Shown here: positions 1 to 7,509 of the stretch, in pieces | Layout of the letters: each line of letters opens with the position of its first letter | How positions within the stretch are numbered: position 1 is the stretch's first letter | Assembly (NCBI GenBank): GCA_036568605.1 | Contig: DATCSE010000358.1 | Span: forward strand, 1 to 33,662 | DNA: 33,662 nt | Source of the DNA: DATCSE01 sp036568605 | Lineage (GTDB): Bacteria; Pseudomonadota; Gammaproteobacteria; Burkholderiales; Burkholderiaceae_C | Direction of reading: 5' to 3' | Notes under the pieces: model-generated | Database searches by the model: none | The model's input: the letters and a program-made list of their open reading frames with translations, nothing else | What the model was told of the DNA's origin: nothing | Made by a program: the position numbers and the translations under genes

Positions 1-159
1 ATCAACAAGATCGTGCGCAGCCCGCAATTCGCCGAGCGCGTGGCGAACATAGGCGCCGTGCCCGCCGGTGGCACGCCGCAGGACTTCGCGGCGCGGGCAC
101 AGTTCGACAGTGTGCGTTTCGGTGCGCTGATCAAGGCGCGCAACATCAAGGCGGACTGA
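1..159 (+). CDS. Bug/TctC-family tripartite tricarboxylate transporter substrate-binding protein, C-terminal end only
   Basis: The frame is open from the first base and ends in TGA at 157-159. The 52 visible residues have the usual end of Bug-family periplasmic receptors: a helix with SPQFAERVANIGAVPAGGTP, then a last helix containing RFGALIKARNIKAD. Family members are about 320 residues and bind small carboxylates, often aromatic acids, in the periplasm; only the last sixth is here. The thioesterase gene starts on the next base after the stop (TGA then ATG), so the two are almost certainly co-transcribed and probably translationally coupled. The ligand cannot be told from this fragment. Confidence 0.85.
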   Translation: MNKIVRSPQFAERVANIGAVPAGGTPQDFAARAQFDSVRFGALIKARNIKAD

Positions 160-573
160 ATGGCGAAAGAGGTTGTGTACCCGGTGCGTGTCGAATTCGG
201 CGACTGCGACCCGGCCCGCATCGTGTGGTTTCCGAACTTCTTTCGCTGGATCGACGCCGCATCGCGGCATTTTTTTGTCGAATGCGGCGTTCCGGCATGG
301 ACTGAAACCGAGCGCACCCTTGGCGTGATCGGCACGCCGCTTGTCGACACGCGTGCACGATTCGTCGAATCGGCGAGCTACGGAGACGTGTTGGACATTC
401 ACACGAGCGTCGCCGAGTGGCGCGGCAAGAGCTTCGTGCAGCGGCACCGCGTGATGCGGCGGGAGGAGGTGATCATGGAATGCGACGAGGTACGTGTCTT
501 CGCGGGCACGCGCGAAGGCGGCGGCATCCGCGCGCTTCCCATCCCTGCGGAAATCCGCCGCCTCTGCGAATAG
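160..573 (+). CDS. 4-hydroxybenzoyl-CoA thioesterase-family acyl-CoA thioesterase
   Basis: This 137-residue single-domain hotdog thioesterase hydrolyses an acyl-CoA, probably an aromatic one, in the cytoplasm. The N-terminus contains EFGDCDPARIVWFPNFFRW, the 4HBT signature. Asp17 is in the place of the catalytic Asp17 of the Pseudomonas CBS3 enzyme. From memory the resemblance to that enzyme runs the full length (for example GTPLVDTRARFVESASYGDV and EWRGKSFVQRHRV). Length fits the family. The start is fixed by ATG directly after the stop of the Bug receptor gene. With that receptor it suggests uptake and CoA-dependent processing of an aromatic acid. I see no CoA ligase or dehalogenase in the window, so the true substrate (4-hydroxybenzoyl-CoA or a relative) is open. 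Confidence 0.9.
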   Translation: MAKEVVYPVRVEFGDCDPARIVWFPNFFRWIDAASRHFFVECGVPAWTETERTLGVIGTPLVDTRARFVESASYGDVLDIHTSVAEWRGKSFVQRHRVMRREEVIMECDEVRVFAGTREGGGIRALPIPAEIRRLCE

Positions 574-945
574 GGCTGGCACCATATAGCTGACAGTCGA
601 GCGGCCAATGTCGGAAGGGCGTCGCATCGCCGACCTTCCTGGCCGGGCGCCTCTTGGCTCTGGACGGCCATCAGCTGCCCTTCACGACGGTCCGGTATCG
701 GGTGTCGTCACCGGTTTGCTCGATGCGACAGCGACCTTCGAACGAGCGCTGCTTCCGGCCGCTGCACCAGGGCTCGGGTGACCATCACCGTGTCGAGACA
801 CCACTACAACGCGAGGAGGATTCGACTGCCCACTCCCCCGGCAATTAGTCTCGATCGGACCAGCTCTTGCTAGCGGCATACGTGTCATTGCGTGAGTGGC
901 AGGAACAGAATCGAATGCGCCATCTTCGAGAAGGGAAGCCGCACA
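574..945 (+). other. intergenic region, no gene recognised
   Basis: This stretch of about 370 bases separates the thioesterase stop from the preferred ATG of the next binding protein. A GTG at 892 is in frame with the downstream gene but would add 18 residues unlike a signal peptide. An AAGGGAAG ribosome-binding-like run at 931-938 sits in front of ATG 946 instead. No clear terminator, promoter or small gene could be supported. Confidence 0.4.
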
Positions 946-2106
946 ATGATCGCTCAGCAATCCGCTCCGCGGCGTCGTCGGGCGCGCCGGTTGTTCTTGC
1001 TGCACGCAGCCGCCAGCGCCACTGCGCCAGCCCTGCTGTCGTTGCCTGCCTTGGCTCAGGCGCGCACCTTGCGCGTGGCCAGTACGTTCGACAACAGCGG
1101 CGTCGAAAAGGCGAACGGCTCCGGGGCCTACCGCGGTGCGTCGGCCTATTTCAACGCGTTGAACCGCTCGGGCGGCGTCGGCGGGGCCAAGGTCGAGCTG
1201 CTGATGGCCGATGATCAGTTCAAGCCTGAGCTGGCCAAGGAGAACGCGCTCGCTTTTGCCGCCGACAAGTCGGTGCTCGCGCTGCTCTCGCCGCTCGGCA
1301 CGCGCCAGACGGCGGCGATGATGGAGGCGGTGACGTCGATGGCCATCGTCGGTCCGATCACCGGCACGGCGGGACTGCGCAAAAGCAGTCCGCCAACGGT
1401 GTTCTGGGTGCGCGCGAGCTACGACGTCGAGGTCGAAAAGTTGATTGCCACCGCGGCGACGCTGGGACAGCAGCGCATCGGCTTCGTTTACCCGAACGAC
1501 CCACTCGGCAAGTCCGTGCTCGCCGGCTTCGAGAACGCGATGGAGTTGCAGAAGCTCAAGGCGACGGTGATGGCGACCACGCCCGGCACCACGAGTCCCG
1601 AAGTGGAACCGGCCGCGGAGGCGATCGCCAAGGCCGGGCCGCAGGTCGTCATCATGGCGCTCGCCGGCATGGCGCCGAAGTTTGTCAAGGCCCTGCGCCA
1701 GGCGGGCAGCGCTGCGACAGTCTATGGGCTCTCGATCAGCATGAGCCCGGCGAATGTCGAGGCACTGGGCGAGCAGGGGCGCGGCGTCGGCTTCGCGGTT
1801 GTCGTGCCGTCGCCGTTCAGCAGCAAGCATGAGGTCGTTCGTCGCTATCAGGCGGACATGGCCGCCAGCGGCTGGACCGACGTCGGTCCGCCGTCGCTGG
1901 AGGGGTACATCAACGCCCGGGTCCTGGCGGAGGGCCTGCGTCGCGCGGGACCATCGGCCACGCGCGAGTCGCTGCTTGCAGCGCTCGAGAGCATCGAGAA
2001 CTTCGATGTCGGTGGTATGCGCATCGGCTACGGCAAGAGTGGCCGGCTCGGCAGCCGGTTCGTCGACCTCGCGGTGCTCGGCCAGGGCGGGCGCTTCGCC
2101 AGCTGA
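946..2106 (+). CDS. ABC transporter periplasmic substrate-binding protein, LivJ/branched-chain amino-acid type
   Basis: The protein has 386 residues. It starts with an arginine-rich export signal (APRRRRARRLFLLHAAASAT, then a hydrophobic run and cleavage near ALAQA), possibly Tat-dependent. The mature part follows the type I periplasmic-binding fold: TLRVASTFDNSGVEKANGSG, YFNALNRSGGVGGAKVELL, DDQFKPELAKENALAF, and the second-lobe strand RIGFVYPNDPLGKSVLAGFE. Such proteins bind hydrophobic or aromatic amino acids and related acids for a Liv-type ABC importer. No permease or ATPase is beside it, so it is an orphan receptor here. Start at 946 is chosen over GTG 892 because of the ribosome-binding site and the signal peptide. 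The ligand is unknown. Confidence 0.87.
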   Translation: MIAQQSAPRRRRARRLFLLHAAASATAPALLSLPALAQARTLRVASTFDNSGVEKANGSGAYRGASAYFNALNRSGGVGGAKVELLMADDQFKPELAKENALAFAADKSVLALLSPLGTRQTAAMMEAVTSMAIVGPITGTAGLRKSSPPTVFWVRASYDVEVEKLIATAATLGQQRIGFVYPNDPLGKSVLAGFENAMELQKLKATVMATTPGTTSPEVEPAAEAIAKAGPQVVIMALAGMAPKFVKALRQAGSAATVYGLSISMSPANVEALGEQGRGVGFAVVVPSPFSSKHEVVRRYQADMAASGWTDVGPPSLEGYINARVLAEGLRRAGPSATRESLLAALESIENFDVGGMRIGYGKSGRLGSRFVDLAVLGQGGRFAS

Positions 2107-2341
2107 CGGGCTTCGTGCGCATTGGCGCGGGGCCGCGCGTCGGCGAGCTACGCGCGAGCGCGCCTGCGCTGCACGGTCCTGTCGGTGAGTCGTCACCGCC
2201 GTGCGGGTGTCCGTGTTTCCGGCACGCGCCGCGCGACGAAGCGGTTCGGCAGCCGAGCTGCTGCGCCTTGAGGACCACGGCCTCCATGGCAATGGACACA
2301 TGGTGATGAAAAGTGCGACGCGTTGACGGCAATGCCCTTTC

Positions 2342-2357
2342 TTGACCGATAAGTCAA
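2342..2357 (+). promoter_or_regulatory. palindromic operator of the TetR gene (copy 1)
   Basis: The sequence TTGACCGATAAGTCAA has perfect 5-bp arms (TTGAC / GTCAA) around a 6-bp centre. Twelve of 16 positions are identical to the site at 3038-3053 in front of the reductase gene (pattern TTGACCG-T--GTC-A). That makes it a likely autoregulatory site for the TetR protein. It covers the predicted -35 box of its own promoter. Confidence 0.6.
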
Positions 2358-2370
2358 CTTCGGCTATGTT
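2342..2370 (+). promoter_or_regulatory. sigma70-type promoter of the TetR gene
   Basis: TTGACC (2342-2347) and TATGTT (2365-2370) are separated by exactly 17 bases. The expected transcription start, 7 bases past the -10 box, falls on 2377, the first base of the GTG start codon. This predicts a leaderless mRNA. There is no Shine-Dalgarno-like sequence before the GTG, which agrees with that. Confidence 0.5.
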
Positions 2371-2376
2371 TCGCAG

Positions 2377-2982
2377 GTGGCGCGTGAAAAGCAGTTCAGC
2401 GAGGCGGAGGTCTTGGAGCGGGTGGCGGACATTTTTGCCGCACACGGCTACCAAGGGACTTCCTTGGCGATGCTGCTGGATGCCACGGGACTGGGCAAGC
2501 AGAGCCTGTACGACACCTTCGGCGACAAGCAGGCGCTCTACCTGAAATCGGTCGAGTGCGCGGTCGCACGGTATGCATCGCTGCTGTCCGCAATGCATGC
2601 CGCGCCCAACGGCCGCGCGGCGCTCGCCGCGTACTTCGACTCGCTGATCGGTGACTGCGCCGACGACGACCCGGCCAAACAATGCTGCATCATCACCGCG
2701 GGGCTACTCGAGGGCGTCGACGACGAGCGCATCGCGCACCGCCTGCGCGACAAATGGATTGCGATGCACGAGGTCCTGCGCGCCGCCGTCGAGCGCGGCC
2801 AGAAGGACGGCTCCATACGCGCCCAGGCGCCGTCTTCCGAGATCGCCGACCTGTTGCTGGCCGTGGTCGGCGGCATTCGTGTGAACTCGCGGGCCGCGAT
2901 GGACCTTCAGCGCCTGCATCGCACGGCGGGCCTGGCCCTCTCGCTGCTCGACCGGGACGGCCCCGTGCCGGCCTCGCCTTAG
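2377..2982 (+). CDS. TetR/AcrR-family transcriptional regulator
   Basis: The protein has 201 residues with an N-terminal TetR helix-turn-helix at about residues 8-52 (IFAAHGYQGTSLAMLLDATG, then GLGKQSLYDTFGDKQALY). A helical ligand-binding domain follows. A Cys-Cys pair (AKQCCI) in the middle could be a site for electrophile sensing, as in regulators of enone reductases, but this is inference. The GTG start gives the canonical N-terminus. It is likely a repressor of itself and of the old-yellow-enzyme gene 134 bases downstream, since both have the same palindrome. The arrangement resembles nemR-nemA of enterobacteria; I do not claim orthology. Confidence 0.88.
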   Translation: MAREKQFSEAEVLERVADIFAAHGYQGTSLAMLLDATGLGKQSLYDTFGDKQALYLKSVECAVARYASLLSAMHAAPNGRAALAAYFDSLIGDCADDDPAKQCCIITAGLLEGVDDERIAHRLRDKWIAMHEVLRAAVERGQKDGSIRAQAPSSEIADLLLAVVGGIRVNSRAAMDLQRLHRTAGLALSLLDRDGPVPASP

Positions 2983-3037
2983 GCCCGTCATCGCGAGACA
3001 TGCAGCGCGCCGCGAGCGCGTCTTTTTTCGGCTTATT

Positions 3038-3053
3038 TTGACCGCTTGGTCTA
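3038..3053 (+). promoter_or_regulatory. TetR operator in front of the reductase gene (copy 2)
   Basis: TTGACCGCTTGGTCTA contains GACC-GCTT-GGTC and matches the site at 2342-2357 in 12 of 16 positions. It overlaps a -10-like TATAAA at 3052-3057, so a bound repressor would block polymerase. The -35 box for this promoter is weak. The reductase ATG lies 63 bases downstream. Confidence 0.6.
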
Positions 3054-3116
3054 TAAAGATACCCCAGTTCCCCAATCTCAATCAGCCACACCACTCACTG
3101 CAATCGAGGACCTTGC

Positions 3117-4220
3117 ATGCTGCTCCAACCGTTCACGAGCCCCTCTCTCCGCCTGAAAAACCGCGTCGTCATGGCTCCGCTGACGCGCGGCCGCGCCGTC
3201 GACGCCAACACGCCCAACGCGTTGATGGTGGAGTACTACGCCCAGCGCGCCGGCGCGGGGCTCATCATCACCGAGGGCACCTCGCCCTCGCCGAACGGCC
3301 TCGGCTACGCACGCATCCCGGGCCTGTTCAATGACGCCCAGGTGGCTGGCTGGCGTCAGGTGACCGACGCCGTGCACGCTCAGGGCGCCAGGATCTTCGT
3401 GCAGCTGATGCACACCGGCCGCGTGACCCATGTCGCCAACCTGCCGGCCGGCGCCCGGGTCGTCGGCCCGACCGAGGCAGTGCTCGAAGGCCAGATGTAC
3501 ACCGACGCACAAGGCATGCAACCGCACAGCCCGCCGCACGCCATGACGGCTGCCGACATCGAACAGGCCGTCGGCGAGTACGTGAATGCCGCCAAGCTCG
3601 CCATCGAGGCTGGTTTCGACGGCATCGAACTGCATGCCGCGAACGGCTACCTGATGGAGCAGTTCCTCAACGCCAACGTCAACACGCGCACGGACGCCTG
3701 GGGCGGCTCGTCGCAAAAGCGCAACCGCTTCACCCTCGACATCGCCCGCGCCACCGCGGCGGCGATCGGCGCCGAGCGCGTGGGCATCCGCCTGTCGCCC
3801 TACGGCGTCTTCAACGCGACGGGTGCGTTCGAGGGCGTGGAGGAGCAGTACATCGCGCTCGCCCGTGAACTGGGCTCGCTGAAGCTCGCGTACCTGCACC
3901 TCGTCGACCACTCGTCGATGGGTGCCCCCACCGTGCCGGCCGACTTCAAGGCCCGCTTGAAGGCGGAGTTCGGGGGCACGTTCATCGCGTCGGGCGGCTT
4001 CAGCGATCGCAGCGGCGCGGAGCAGGCGATCAAGGAGGGCCGCGGCGACCTGGTGGCCTTCGGCCGCGCCTGGCTGGCGAATCCCGACTTCATCGAGCGC
4101 CTGAATGCCGGAATTCCGCTCAACGGGCCGGACGCGTCGACCTTCTACACGCCCGGGGCGAAGGGCTACACCGACTACGCGCGCGCGGACGCGACGCTTC
4201 CCGCATCGGCCACGGCCTGA
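3117..4220 (+). CDS. old yellow enzyme-family alkene reductase (NemA/N-ethylmaleimide reductase type)
   Basis: This FMN-dependent TIM-barrel enzyme of 367 residues is normal length for the family. It reduces activated C=C bonds of enones, maleimides or nitro-compounds with NAD(P)H in the cytoplasm. Visible hallmarks are the N-terminal LKNRVVMAPLTRGRA and the active-site HAANGYLMEQFL, where His173 and Asn176 bind the substrate carbonyl and Tyr178 is the proton-donor position. NTRTDAWGGS and the C-terminal phosphate-binding FGRAWLANPDF are also present. It is probably controlled by the upstream TetR protein through the 3038-3053 site, giving an electrophile-detoxification unit. Specific physiological substrate unknown. 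Confidence 0.92.
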   Translation: MLLQPFTSPSLRLKNRVVMAPLTRGRAVDANTPNALMVEYYAQRAGAGLIITEGTSPSPNGLGYARIPGLFNDAQVAGWRQVTDAVHAQGARIFVQLMHTGRVTHVANLPAGARVVGPTEAVLEGQMYTDAQGMQPHSPPHAMTAADIEQAVGEYVNAAKLAIEAGFDGIELHAANGYLMEQFLNANVNTRTDAWGGSSQKRNRFTLDIARATAAAIGAERVGIRLSPYGVFNATGAFEGVEEQYIALARELGSLKLAYLHLVDHSSMGAPTVPADFKARLKAEFGGTFIASGGFSDRSGAEQAIKEGRGDLVAFGRAWLANPDFIERLNAGIPLNGPDASTFYTPGAKGYTDYARADATLPASATA

Positions 4221-4479
4221 GCGGGCGAAGATTGGACGGCGACGGCGCCAACCACGGCGCGTCGTCGACCACAGGCAACCGCAACCTCGTGCGAGAGCCG
4301 CTGCGGCATATCGATGAGGTGCGTCTCGGGCAGCCGCTCGTGCCGCCGCACTTACCTGGGTGCAGGCATCGTGAGGCATTGATCACGCACCATTTCGTCT
4401 GCCTGCTGCGCGCCGACCATCCTGTCCAGGGCCGGAGGCGCGTCTCTTCACGCCGCACTTCCTCAGTCGGAGGCTGACG

Positions 4480-5073
4480 CTACGGGACCATGGCGGATCG
4501 GCGCGCTGGGGTCGCCTTCTTCGACACAGTGCGCTGCGGTGCGGGCGAGGGCGGCCGAACACCTTGCGCCAGGCGCGCTTGAATGTCGTCCTGCGCGCGC
4601 TCGAGCCAAGACTTGAGCCGCCGTTCGCCGGCATCCTCAAGGGACTCCGACAGCCCGACCAGCGCGAGCGCCGCCGCGATGTCACCTTCCGCATTGATCA
4701 CGGGGACCGCGGCGCCCGAAACCTTCGCCTCCAGCTCGCCGCGCGACCAATAGAAGCCTTGCTGACGGATCTCCGTCAGGCGCGATCGGAACTCAGACCA
4801 CGACGCACCAAGCCCGCATGAGGCGGCCTCGGCGGCACAGGATTCGTAGATCCGCACCAGCTGGGGCCGCGCCATGAAGGCGAGGATCACCTTGGGCGCA
4901 GCACCGAGGAAGAGGGGTCGCGGCCGACCGCGGCCATAGCTCAATCGAAGCGCTGAGTCAGCGCTAGCGCGGTAGGTGTCAACGAGCTTGGTCCCGTAGA
5001 TCGTGGACAGCACTGCATCGAGCCGCGTCTTCTTCGCCAGATCGTCCATCACCGGGACGGCAGCGAGCAGCAC
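4480..5073 (-). pseudogene. IclR-family regulator remnant: effector-binding domain without the DNA-binding domain
   Basis: The frame encodes about 197 residues that read as an IclR effector domain: LLAAVPVMDDLAKKTRLDAV, YGRGRPRPLFLGAAPKVIL, a helix-rich middle, then GFYWSRGELEAKVSGAAVPV and INAEGDIAAALALVG. A basic Pro/Lys tail of about 40 residues follows. IclR proteins are about 250-270 residues with a winged helix first; none is in frame here. The frame stays open upstream of the nominal GTG start (through PLDFQLRRSDPV) without giving a helix-turn-helix, and runs into other regulator fragments (5127-5345). I infer a decayed gene. A functional stand-alone effector domain is the alternative. 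The two genes that follow it on this strand's downstream side are transcribed the other way. Confidence 0.65.
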
Positions 5074-5126
5074 CGGATCGCTGCGGCGCAGTTGGAAGTC
5101 GAGCGGAGCCGCCGAGCCATGAGGGC

Positions 5127-5219
5127 CTATGCGAGCATCGACCCTGCATCGAGGCCGAGCCGTTCGCGAATCTCCATCGGCAACGTGATCTGCCCCTTGC
5201 TGGTGAGCGTGGCGAACAT
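5127..5219 (-). pseudogene. AbrB/SpoVT (antitoxin-like) N-terminal stub
   Basis: The frame starting ATG at 5219 reads MFATLTSKGQITLPMEIRER then LGLDAGSMLA and stops at TAG. This is the first half of the swapped-hairpin AbrB domain found in VapB/MazE-type antitoxins, which normally continues with about 15-50 more residues. No toxin gene is beside it. The same frame upstream (about 5225-5340) reads IVAMLAGRGIVDRV and APGRRASALQFTFAAG, reminiscent of the recognition helix and wing of a winged-helix regulator. In the IclR frame at 5343-5363 the residues VSKATAH resemble the IclR recognition helix start. I read this stretch as a patchwork of broken regulator genes. Confidence 0.45.
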
Positions 5220-5353
5220 GGCGTGATCCTCGAGTGACAGCCGCAAGCGCCCAGCGGCAAACGTGAACTGGAGCGCACTCGCGCGTCGGCCTGGGGCGCT
5301 GACGCGATCCACAATACCGCGCCCGGCCAGCATGGCCACAATGTGCGGTTGCC

Positions 5354-7468
5354 TTGGAGACACAGTTCGCCTTTGGACCCTACCGGATCGACGCGACGGC
5401 GCGCCGGCTTTACCGCGGCGGCGCGCCGATCGCGGTCGAGCCGCGCCCATTCGATCTTCTCGTGCATTTGGTGCGGCATCGGAATCGTGTCGTGAGCAGG
5501 GAGGAATTGATCGACTGTGTCTGGTCCGGGGCGTCCGCGACGGCCGGCGCGGTGGCCCGTGCCGTGATGAAGCTTCGCGACGCGATCAGCCCGGCCAACG
5601 GCGAAGAGTTCATCCGCACCGTGACGCGTGTCGGCTATCGGTTCGCGGGCACGTTGCAGGCAGACGCGGCGGACCGGGCTGGCGGCGGCGCTGCGGCAGG
5701 CGGATCGACGGTGGCGCTGCTGCCGGTCCGCAACGCCACGGGCGACTCGTCACTCGACTGGCTGGAGTTCGGCGTGATGGCGCTGGCCGCGCGCCAACTG
5801 CAGGCGCAGCCCGGCCTGGCGCTGGTGGCGATCTCCTCGATGACGATGGCCATCGACGGCGCGCGAGCGGCCCAGCAGACGGACATCGAGGCTGCCGTGC
5901 AACGCGCCACCGGGGCGCGCTTCGTCGTGCGCGGGCGGGTGCGTCAGGCGGGCCAGCAGCTGCGGTTGGACTACCAGGTCGAGGGCGGCGAACAGCCGGT
6001 GCACGGCGCGGTCAGCGCGACCGGGCCTGTCGACCTGGCGAACGTGTGGTCGGAAGCGCTGATCGGCGCGCTCTGCCCGGACGGGCCGCGCCGCGAACTG
6101 CAGGCCCCGTCTCGCGATCCGCTGGCCGACGAGGCGTTCGCACGCGGCATGCATGCGCTGGCAGTGCACCGATGGTCCAAGGCGACCAACCTTTTCCGCT
6201 TGGCGCTTGAACTCGACCCCGAGCATGCTGACGCGGAGTTGGAGCTCCTGCGTGCGCAGGGGAACATGGGCGACACCGAGCTGGTGCCACGGGCGCTGAC
6301 GCTGCTCGAGCGTGCCCGTACGCAAAACGACACCATGCTCGCGGCGCGCGTCCATCAGGCGCTGGGGCGGATGCATCTGCTGCGCTCGGAGATCGAGCAG
6401 GGGGAGCATCATCTTGCGCAGTCGCTGTGTCTCGCGGACAGCCGCGGCGGTCCCGATTGGACTGCCCGCACGTTGATGCTGCAGGCCTCCGCCAGCAACA
6501 TCCGTCTGCAGCATGCGCGGGCACGCGAGATCGTCGCGCAAATGTATGTCCAGTGCGACCTCAGCGGTGACCGCGTGTTGCGCGTGGCGGGCCAGATCAT
6601 CGAGGCGATCGCGGCGGCCGGCAGCGGCGACACGGAGCAGGCGGCCGCGCTGTCGATCGCGGCGGCGCGCCGTGCCGGGGAGGTCCATGCGCACAGTTAC
6701 CGCGTCAACGCATGCGACACGGCGGCCATCAATCTTGCCAGGCTCGGGCGCCTGACCGAGGCCGCCGCGCACGCGGAGGAATCGGTCGCAACAGCGTGCG
6801 CGTTCGACGACATCGACGACGCGTGGAGCTCCATCCCCACACTGTGCTGGATCTACAAGCTGGCGCGCATGCCTGAAGCGGCCGCGCATGCGCTGGGCCG
6901 GATGCCCGAGCGGGCGGACCTGCTGTGCCCGGAGCAGCAATGGCGGGCGCATGCCGTTCTGGCTGCCGCGCAAGGGCGGCACAGCGAAGCGGCCGAGGGA
7001 CTCCGGCGGGCCGTGCACCGGCAGCGCGAACAGCAGTTCACCTTCGACGAGGAGCAGACGCTGCCCTGGCTGATCGACGCTCTTGTGCTCACCGGCTGTC
7101 TCGACGAGGCCGAGGCCGAGCTGGCGCAAGCGGAGTCGCTGCGCTTCGCGACCAGCGTGCACCTGCGCGCGCAGGCCTTGCATGGTCGTGCACTGCTGGC
7201 GCACGCGCGAGGACGCACGGCCGAGGCCCGGCAATGGCTGGAACAGGTCGTGGACACGGCATCGGCGCCGCTGTGGCGCGCATGGGCCTGCATCGACCTG
7301 GCATGGCTGGCGGCGGAAGCAGGCGAGGTTCAGGCTGGCGCGCGCCTGCTAGACAAGGTGCCGGACGCCCTGGCAAGCCACCCGCTAGCCAGCGCAGCGC
7401 GTCGCCGGCTGCGCGACTCCGAGGGCCCCTTACCCGCCCGTCTGCCGCATCTGGCGACACGGCTCTGA
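5354..7468 (+). CDS. OmpR/CadC-type winged-helix regulator with long C-terminal TPR-like domain
   Basis: The protein has 704 residues. Residues about 5-100 form an OmpR/PhoB-like winged helix: FAFGPYRIDATARRLYRGG, PFDLLVHLVRHRNRVVSREE, LIDCVWSGASATAGAVARAV, and the wing IRTVTRVGYRFAG. An alpha/beta segment follows (VALLPVRNATGDSSLDWLEF), as in CadC- and adenylate-cyclase-associated regulators. About residues 255-690 are alpha-helical repeats of TPR type (Ala-rich, LDPEHADAELELLRAQG). I see no membrane segment, so it is probably a cytoplasmic sensor-regulator. The start is TTG at 5354 with a poor ribosome-binding site. The next gene is a shorter paralogue 41 bases on. Confidence 0.8.
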   Translation: METQFAFGPYRIDATARRLYRGGAPIAVEPRPFDLLVHLVRHRNRVVSREELIDCVWSGASATAGAVARAVMKLRDAISPANGEEFIRTVTRVGYRFAGTLQADAADRAGGGAAAGGSTVALLPVRNATGDSSLDWLEFGVMALAARQLQAQPGLALVAISSMTMAIDGARAAQQTDIEAAVQRATGARFVVRGRVRQAGQQLRLDYQVEGGEQPVHGAVSATGPVDLANVWSEALIGALCPDGPRRELQAPSRDPLADEAFARGMHALAVHRWSKATNLFRLALELDPEHADAELELLRAQGNMGDTELVPRALTLLERARTQNDTMLAARVHQALGRMHLLRSEIEQGEHHLAQSLCLADSRGGPDWTARTLMLQASASNIRLQHARAREIVAQMYVQCDLSGDRVLRVAGQIIEAIAAAGSGDTEQAAALSIAAARRAGEVHAHSYRVNACDTAAINLARLGRLTEAAAHAEESVATACAFDDIDDAWSSIPTLCWIYKLARMPEAAAHALGRMPERADLLCPEQQWRAHAVLAAAQGRHSEAAEGLRRAVHRQREQQFTFDEEQTLPWLIDALVLTGCLDEAEAELAQAESLRFATSVHLRAQALHGRALLAHARGRTAEARQWLEQVVDTASAPLWRAWACIDLAWLAAEAGEVQAGARLLDKVPDALASHPLASAARRRLRDSEGPLPARLPHLATRL

Positions 7469-7509
7469 GCGCTGAGCGCCTTGTCCCCGCTTCGCCCCTA
7501 CCGAAATCC

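Noticed and set aside
682..2682. A 666-codon open frame on the minus strand
   Set aside because: It is antisense to the LivJ-type binding protein and TetR genes, very Arg/Ala-rich and without domains; an artefact of high GC.
2377..4220. Naming the pair nemR and nemA
   Set aside because: The arrangement is similar, but the regulator and site differ from what I remember of the enterobacterial pair, so symbols are left empty.
5127..5219. A functional toxin-antitoxin pair based on the AbrB-like start
   Set aside because: The frame stops after about 30 residues and there is no toxin gene (PIN, MazF) next to it.
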